A stretch of 64,000 bases of DNA from Micromonospora alfalfae (GTDB lineage: Bacteria > Actinomycetota > Actinomycetes > Mycobacteriales > Micromonosporaceae). Of the stretch, positions 59,217 through 64,000 are shown in pieces (the first letter of the stretch is position 1; each line of letters begins with the position of its first letter). The translations under genes were made by a program, and so were the position numbers. The DNA lies in assembly GCF_022230925.1 (NCBI RefSeq), contig NZ_JAKKFH010000012.1, positions 168,045 through 232,044 of the forward strand, in the 5' to 3' direction. The notes under the pieces are model-generated. The model had not been told where the DNA came from and made no database searches. It worked only from the letters and a program-made list of their open reading frames with translations.

Positions 59217-60146
59217 ATGGAAAGCCCCGATCCGCGCCCGTTCTCCGGCGCCCAGTGGACCATCTCCGCCGCCGGTCACGAGGCCGTCATCGTGGAGGTC
59301 GGCGGTGGGCTCCGGACGTACCGGCACGACGGCGTCGACCTGCTCGACGGGTACCAGACCGACGAGGTCTGCCCCGGTTGCACAGGGCAGGTGCTGGCAC
59401 CCTGGCCGAACCGGATCCGCGATGGTCGCTACTCGTTCGACGGGCGGACACACCAGCTTTCGCTGACCGAGCCGGAGCGGCACGTGGCCATCCACGGGCT
59501 GGTCAACTGGGTGCCGTGGCAGTTGCTGGAGCAGTCGGCCGACGCCGTGACCGTCGGCTACGACCTGCCGCCGCAGCCCGGCTACCCGTGGCCGCTGCGG
59601 CTGCGCAGCCGGTGGAGCGTCGACGCGGACGGGCTGCGCGCCGAGCACGAGGTGACGAACATCGGCGGGGAACTGGCCCCGTTCGGCTTCTCCGTGCACC
59701 CGTACCTGCAACTGCCGGGCGTCGCGGTGGACGACCTGGTGCTGCGGCTGCCCACCCGGAGCCGGGTGCTGGTGGACGGTCGGCTGCTGCCGGTGGGGGT
59801 GACCCCGGTGGCCGGCACCGAGTACGACTGGACCAGCCCCCGCCGGATCGGTGCGGCGGTGCTGGACTCCTGCTTCGGCGAGGTGATCCGGGACGCCGAC
59901 GGTGGTTCGTCGGTGAGCCTTGCCGCGCCGGACGGTTCGGCCGCCGTGAGCATCTGGGCGGACGCCGAGTTCGGCTGGTGGCAGGTGTTCACCGGGGACG
60001 CCCTCACCGGCGAACGGCACCGCCGCTCGGTGGCGGTCGAGCCGATGACCTGCCCGCCGGACGCGTTCCGGTCGGGCAAGGACCTGCTCACCCTCAAGCC
60101 CGGCACCACCTGGCGAGGTGCCTGGGGCATCCGCCCCGGCGCCTGA
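59217..60146 (+). CDS. Aldose 1-epimerase family protein
   Basis: This 309-residue beta-sandwich protein matches the galactose mutarotase family: LAPWPNRIRDGRYSFDG near 61-77, HVAIHGLVNWVPWQL near 89-103 with the catalytic His, and FSVHPYLQLPG near 159-169 with the second His. A Glu near residue 275 (VAVEPMTCPPDAF) would be the base. It interconverts alpha and beta aldose anomers. Stop overlaps the nitroreductase start by one base (TGATG). Confidence 0.9.
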   Translation: MESPDPRPFSGAQWTISAAGHEAVIVEVGGGLRTYRHDGVDLLDGYQTDEVCPGCTGQVLAPWPNRIRDGRYSFDGRTHQLSLTEPERHVAIHGLVNWVPWQLLEQSADAVTVGYDLPPQPGYPWPLRLRSRWSVDADGLRAEHEVTNIGGELAPFGFSVHPYLQLPGVAVDDLVLRLPTRSRVLVDGRLLPVGVTPVAGTEYDWTSPRRIGAAVLDSCFGEVIRDADGGSSVSLAAPDGSAAVSIWADAEFGWWQVFTGDALTGERHRRSVAVEPMTCPPDAFRSGKDLLTLKPGTTWRGAWGIRPGA

Positions 60147-60748
60147 TGGAGTTCGCCGAGGTCGTCCGCCGACGGCGGATGGTGCGCAACTACGACCCGG
60201 ACCGCCCGGTCCCGCCCGACGTGGTGGACCGGTTGCTCGACCACGCGGTCCGCGCGCCGTCGGCCGGCTTCGCCCAGGGCTGGGGCTTCCTGGTGTTGGA
60301 GGAACTGGCCGATCGGGACCGGTTCTGGGCCGCCACCACCCCCGCTGGCGGTGGGCGGGAGCGCTGGCTCGCGGGCATGCGCCGGGCACCCCTGATCGTG
60401 GTGCCGCACGCCAACGAGTCGGCCTACCTACGGCGGTACGCGGAGCCGGACAAGGGCTGGACGGATCAGTCCACGGACCGGTGGCCGGTGCCGTACTGGC
60501 ACGTGGATGCCGGATTCGCGGCGTTGCTGATGTTGCTCACCGCCGTGGACGAGGGGCTGGGGGCGTGCTTCTTCGGCATTCCACCGCAACGGCTCGCCGC
60601 CTACCGGGACGCGTTCGGCGTGCCGGCCGAGTACCAACCCATCGGTGCCGTCACAATCGGTTACCGTGCGACCGACCATCGGTCACCATCGTTGCGCCGT
60701 GGACGTCGCCCGATGGACGAGGTGGTGCGACGCGGGCGGTGGAACTGA
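60146..60748 (+). CDS. Nitroreductase family protein
   Basis: This 200-residue FMN-dependent nitroreductase-fold protein starts EFAEVVRRRRMVRNYDPDRPVPPDVVDRLLDHAVRAPSAG, the usual FMN-phosphate (RRMVRNY) and APSAG motif. GLGACFFGIPP near 136-146 completes the flavin site. It may reduce nitro compounds or quinones, or a coenzyme F420-type substrate; none is certain. The start overlaps the epimerase stop, so they form one operon. Confidence 0.9.
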   Translation: MEFAEVVRRRRMVRNYDPDRPVPPDVVDRLLDHAVRAPSAGFAQGWGFLVLEELADRDRFWAATTPAGGGRERWLAGMRRAPLIVVPHANESAYLRRYAEPDKGWTDQSTDRWPVPYWHVDAGFAALLMLLTAVDEGLGACFFGIPPQRLAAYRDAFGVPAEYQPIGAVTIGYRATDHRSPSLRRGRRPMDEVVRRGRWN

Positions 60749-60935
60749 CGCGGACGTCCCGTTCGTCCGGTTGAGGATCGGACGAGCGATAGCGAAACTG
60801 ACATCAGGGAGCAGAACGTAGCGTGCGCTGGCCGGCTAGGCTGGCACGGTCATCGGTGCCGCGCCGCGCGGTGCCCGCCGCGGCCCGGCTCGGCGCCGTC
60901 GGTCGGCCCGGCCACGGGGAGGGGAGCGTGCCGTC

Positions 60936-61241
60936 GTGATCTTCAGAGCGGTCCGGGACGGGCGTCCCTATCCGGAGCACAATCTGACGCTCAAGCAGTG
61001 GGCGGAGATCCCGCCCAGGCCACTGCGCCTGGATCAGATGATCACCACCAAGCGCGAGTTGGCGCTGGACAAACTCCTCGCCGAGGATTCCACCTTCTAC
61101 GGTGACCTCTTCCCGCACGTCGTGCAGTGGAACGGCGGGCTCTACCTGGAGGACGGGCTACACCGGGCGCTGCGCGCCGCCCTCCAGCAGCGCAACCAGA
61201 TCCACGCGCGGGTGCTGGTGCTCTCCGAGCCCATCGAGTGA
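60936..61241 (+). CDS. Small conserved actinobacterial protein (ParB/VapB-like annotation)
   Basis: This 101-residue protein has RPYPEHNLTLKQWAEIPPRPLRLDQMITTKRELALDKLLAEDSTFYGDLFPHVV then WNGGLYLEDGLHRALRAALQQR, which recalls ParB/sulfiredoxin-like nuclease folds (dG-H-R). Related proteins are often labelled VapB antitoxin, but no VapC partner is present. Start is GTG at 60936 with GGGGAGGGGAG upstream. Function unproven. Confidence 0.78.
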   Translation: MIFRAVRDGRPYPEHNLTLKQWAEIPPRPLRLDQMITTKRELALDKLLAEDSTFYGDLFPHVVQWNGGLYLEDGLHRALRAALQQRNQIHARVLVLSEPIE

Positions 61242-61285
61242 CGAGCCCTTCTTTCCCCCGCTGAACCTTCGTTAGGGTGGCGTCC

Positions 61286-62449
61286 ATGACCGGTGCGCTG
61301 GACCTGCTCGACCTGGACCCGTCGCTCAGCGAGGAGGAGCGGCAGATCCGCGACGTCGTCCGCCAACTCGTCGACGACCGGGTGCGACCCCACGTCGCCG
61401 ACTGGTACGAGGACGGCAAGGTGCCCGCCCGGGAACTGGCCCGCGAGTTCGGCAAGCTCGGCCTTCTCGGCATGCACCTGACCGGCTACGGCTGCGCCGG
61501 CGCCTCCGCCGTCGCCTACGGACTGGCCTGCCAGGAGCTGGAAGCCGGCGACTCCGGCCTCCGCTCCCTGGTCTCCGTGCAGGGATCGCTCGCCATGTAC
61601 GCCATCTGGCGCTACGGCAGCGAGGAGCAGAAGCAACGCTGGCTGCCGTCGATGGCCACCGGTGAGGCGATCGGCTGCTTCGGCCTGACCGAGCCGGATC
61701 ACGGCTCCGACCCCGCCTCGATGGCCACCCGGGCCCGCCGTGACGGCGACGACTGGGTGCTCACCGGCGGGAAGATGTGGATCACCAACGCCCCGATCGC
61801 GGACGTCGCGGTGATCTGGGCGCGCACCGACGAGGGCGTACGGGGTTTCGCCGTACCCACTGACACTCCCGGCGTCACCACCCGGGAGATCCGCCGCAAG
61901 ATGTCGCTGCGCGCGTCGGTGACCGGCGAGATCGTGCTCGACGACGTCCGGCTCCCGGCCGACGCCCAACTGCCCGAGGCGGTCGGGCTCAAGGCACCGC
62001 TGAGCTGCCTCACCGAGGCCCGCTACGGCATCGTCTGGGGCGCGGTCGGCGCCGCCCGCGACTGCCTGGAAACCACACTTGCGTACGCGAGCAGCCGCAC
62101 CCAGTTCGGTCGCCCACTGGCCGGCTTCCAACTCACCCAGGCGAAGCTCGCCGACATGGCCGTCGAACTGGTGAAGGGGCAACTGCTCGCGCTTCACCTG
62201 GGCCGGCTCGCCGACGCCCAACGGCTGCGGCCCGAGCAGGTCAGCGTGGGCAAGCTGAACAACGTGCGGGAGGCCCTGGCCATCGCCCGGCAGTGCCGCA
62301 CCATCCTCGGCGCCAACGGCGTCTCCGGTGAGTACCCGATCATGCGGCACGCCAACAACCTGGAGAGCGTGCTGACCTACGAGGGCACCTCCGAGATCCA
62401 CCAACTGGTCATCGGGCAGCGACTCACCGGGCTCTCCGCGTTCGCCTGA
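61286..62449 (+). CDS. Acyl-CoA dehydrogenase, glutaryl-CoA dehydrogenase-like
   Basis: This 387-residue FAD enzyme matches glutaryl-CoA dehydrogenases. FGLTEPDHGSDPASM near residue 132 and KMWITNAPIADVAVIWAR near 163 flank the flavin. The catalytic base lies in TYEGTSEIH (Glu366), with EARYGIVWGAVGAARDC near 248. If a true GcdH it would oxidise and decarboxylate glutaryl-CoA to crotonyl-CoA in lysine/tryptophan breakdown. ATG at 61286 is chosen, GTG at 61277 possible. It stands alone, 44 bp after the small conserved gene. Confidence 0.9.
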   Translation: MTGALDLLDLDPSLSEEERQIRDVVRQLVDDRVRPHVADWYEDGKVPARELAREFGKLGLLGMHLTGYGCAGASAVAYGLACQELEAGDSGLRSLVSVQGSLAMYAIWRYGSEEQKQRWLPSMATGEAIGCFGLTEPDHGSDPASMATRARRDGDDWVLTGGKMWITNAPIADVAVIWARTDEGVRGFAVPTDTPGVTTREIRRKMSLRASVTGEIVLDDVRLPADAQLPEAVGLKAPLSCLTEARYGIVWGAVGAARDCLETTLAYASSRTQFGRPLAGFQLTQAKLADMAVELVKGQLLALHLGRLADAQRLRPEQVSVGKLNNVREALAIARQCRTILGANGVSGEYPIMRHANNLESVLTYEGTSEIHQLVIGQRLTGLSAFA

Positions 62450-62548
62450 CCTGCTCGTTTGTCACTTCCTGGCGCTCGCCGAGCGACTGTCGTATCGGGG
62501 CCGTACCGTCATTGACAGACGACGTGTCTGACGAGGACGGTGAGCGTG

Positions 62549-63397
62549 ATGGCCCGCGACGCTGGCAGCAACGAGCCCACGAGAGAGTTCCCCGGTTACC
62601 CGACCGGTGACGATCTCAAGGCGCGGTCGACCGCGACACCCGAGTGGACCGCTGACACACCGGGTGCCCCCGGTGGGCCTGGTGGTCCCGCTGGTCCTGA
62701 TGGGTCCGATGGGCCCGGTGGCCCGCCGAGCGGTGGCGACGCCCCCGGCGGTGGCGGTGGGGCCGCCCGCGGCCTGCTCCTGCTGCTCGGCGCCGCCGCG
62801 CTGGCAGTGGTCGTGCTGCTCGGCATTCAGGCGACCGGGATCCTCCCGGAGTTCCGCAACCCGTTCGCCAAGGAACAGACCGACCGCAGTCAGCCACCAC
62901 TGCTGAAGTCGATCCAGGACCTCAGCCGATACGTGGCCGCGGAAGGCAACTTCCAGGTCGTGGTCGACACGCAGAACGACCGGCGCAACGTCCCAGACTT
63001 CCTGCTCAACGAGCGCACCCTGTTCGTCGGGGCCGGCAGCGTCGAGGCGTACGTCGACTTCACCAAGATCGGTGAGGGTGCCGTCGTCCAGTCCGCCGAC
63101 GGCAAGTCCGTCGAGATCAAGCTGCCCGCGCCGCAGCTCGGCGAGACCAACCTCGACATGGAGAAGAGCTACGTCTTCGCCGAGCAGCGCGGCCTGCTCA
63201 ACCGGCTCGGTGACCTGGTCGGCAACGACCCCAACCGGCAGCAGCAGGTCTACAAGCTCGCCGAGGACCGGATCACCGCCGCCGCCCGGGACAGCGGGCT
63301 CTCCGCCCGAGCCGAGGAGAACACCCGCAAGATGCTGGAAGGGCTGCTCCGGTCCCTCGGCTACCAGCAGATCACGGTCACCTACATAGCCCCCTGA
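62549..63397 (+). CDS. DUF4230 membrane-anchored protein with Gly/Pro-rich segment
   Basis: This 282-residue protein has a cytosolic N-terminus with a Gly-Pro-rich run (GAPGGPGGPAGPDGSDGPGGPP, about residues 39-60), one membrane helix (LLLLLGAAALAVVVLLGIQA near 76-95), and an external DUF4230 domain (about 115-282, YVAAEGNFQVVVDTQNDRRNVPDFLLNERTLFVGAGSVEAYVDF). Function unknown. ATG at 62549 is preferred; GTG at 62540 is possible. A hairpin terminator with TTT follows. Confidence 0.85.
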   Translation: MARDAGSNEPTREFPGYPTGDDLKARSTATPEWTADTPGAPGGPGGPAGPDGSDGPGGPPSGGDAPGGGGGAARGLLLLLGAAALAVVVLLGIQATGILPEFRNPFAKEQTDRSQPPLLKSIQDLSRYVAAEGNFQVVVDTQNDRRNVPDFLLNERTLFVGAGSVEAYVDFTKIGEGAVVQSADGKSVEIKLPAPQLGETNLDMEKSYVFAEQRGLLNRLGDLVGNDPNRQQQVYKLAEDRITAAARDSGLSARAEENTRKMLEGLLRSLGYQQITVTYIAP

Positions 63398-63416
63398 CCT
63401 GCCCCTCGGTACCCCG

Positions 63417-63453
63417 AAGCGCCCGCCCCGACGTCCGTCGGAGCGGGCGCTTT
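63417..63453 (+). terminator. Terminator of the DUF4230 gene
   Basis: AAGCGCCCGC (63417-63426) pairs with GCGGGCGCTT (63443-63452), and the stem extends inward past one mismatch. TTT begins at the 3' base. Confidence 0.85.
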
Positions 63454-64000
63454 CCGTCTGGCCCCCGCAGTTGGGCGGCCGCCTGAAGGTCCAACCCCGG
63501 GGGTGGTCCCGGCGCGGTCGCGGCGGTCGCGGGTGGGTCCCGGGCGGTCCCGGCTGGTCTCGGCGCGGTCGCGGGTGGGCTCGGCGGTCTCGGGATGGTC
63601 CCGGCGGTGCCGGGCAGTCCCGGCTGGTCCCGGGTGGTCCCGGGTGGGCTCGGCGCGGTCCCGGCGGTCGCGGGCAGTCCGGGTGGTCCCGGCGGTCGCT
63701 TGCAGTCCCGGGTGGTCCCGGGTGGGCTCGGCGCGGTCCCGGCGGTCGCTTGCAGTCCCGGCTGGTCCCGGGCGGTCCCGGCGGTCCCGGGCGGTCCCGG
63801 CGGTCCCGGCGGTCCCGGCGGTCCCGGCGGTCCCGGCGGTCCCGGCGGTCCCGGCGGTCCCGGCGGTCCCGGCGGTCCCGGCGGGCCCGTCGCGCCCCGG
63901 GGGGCGCTGGACGGTCCGGGGGGTCTCGGCCCGACGCCGCGGCCGTGGGAGGTCCCGGCGCGTCCCCCGTCAGCACCGGGCGTGGGCGTGGATGCTGGTG
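63454..64000. other. Gene-free GC-rich tail of the window with tandem repeats
   Basis: No convincing gene is seen. The stretch is dominated by variations of GGTCCCGG and GGTGGGCTCGG, including a longer repeat that contains GCGCGGTCCCGGCGGTCGC at about 63655 and 63733, and the 9-bp minisatellite below. Confidence 0.7.
63792..63881 (+). repeat. 9-bp minisatellite, ten perfect copies
   Basis: CGGTCCCGG is repeated ten times head to tail (63792-63881) with no mismatch, then degenerates into CGGGCCCGT. Either strand would read a Gly/Pro- or Arg/Asp-type repeat, but no start, ribosome site or conserved domain supports a gene. Confidence 0.95.

Noticed and set aside
63792..63881. CRISPR array
   Set aside because: The 9-bp units are directly adjacent with no unique spacers, and no cas genes are present.
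62462..63976. 504-codon minus-strand frame with Arg-Asp and collagen-like Gly-Pro repeats
   Set aside because: It crosses the minisatellite and then runs antisense to the DUF4230 gene. The repeats explain the open frame; there is no start site or domain.

Overview
The window is a very GC-rich actinomycete chromosome segment, most likely Micromonosporaceae (Micromonospora-like). This rests on the base composition, GTG starts, and actinobacterial families: SepH, RicT/PSP1, TIGR03089, DUF3027, DUF2530, DUF4240/4241, a futalosine-type menaquinone pair, and an XPB helicase with a Helicase_C_3 partner. The genus is an inference; no rRNA or species marker is present.

Layout. 1-2.9 kb: ricT facing a membrane metallophosphoesterase across a palindrome. 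3.0-5.0 kb: tRNA-Thr(CGT), then a 1.9-kb insert bounded by a copy of the tRNA 3' half. The insert carries an ATP-grasp gene and a small unknown gene but no visible integrase. 5-8.6 kb: methyltransferase, VOC protein, DUF4240, flavin-split-barrel protein, DUF2231 and Hsp20. 8.6-12.5 kb: an ADP-heptose/glycosylation locus (GT9 converging on hldE-GT2). 12.6-21.9 kb: DJ-1/PfpI, a DHA2 efflux pump, TetR with a divergent aldo/keto reductase, Nudix, acyl-CoA ligase, quinone reductase, HAD and SCO6745-type genes. 22-26.5 kb: FKBP, DUF4241 and an NHEJ locus (ku divergent from a ligase-polymerase pair). 26.5-32.6 kb: ECF sigma factor with a membrane partner, membrane protein, TIGR03089, secreted M43 protease, secreted unknown, DUF4267 divergent from TetR. 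33.2-34.5 kb: an accessory patch with a short GntR regulator, weak small genes, and four exact-period 25-bp tandem repeats.

34.5-46.5 kb: XPB helicase, L,D-transpeptidase, helicase-associated protein, HAD, cold-shock-domain protein, mqnD, an XRE regulator preceded by two consensus DnaA boxes, mqnB, MFS, DUF3027, DUF2530. 46.6-53.2 kb: NCS2 purine permease, MarR with MFS, and a GbsR/MarR regulator divergent from a DUF4097 and alpha/beta-hydrolase pair. 53.3-63.4 kb: sepH, serC, citrate synthase, pdxH with MFS, aldose epimerase with nitroreductase, a small conserved protein, a glutaryl-CoA-type dehydrogenase and DUF4230. 63.5-63.9 kb: a 9-bp minisatellite.

The most noteworthy signals are outside genes. 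Long near-perfect palindromes recur in intergenic gaps, three of them bracketed by C-tracts on the left and G-tracts on the right. There is also the tRNA-bounded mini-insert, the 25-bp iterons, the DnaA-box pair beside an XRE gene that separates mqnB from mqnD, and clear operator palindromes at several regulator genes. Most protein-coding content is ordinary chromosomal material.
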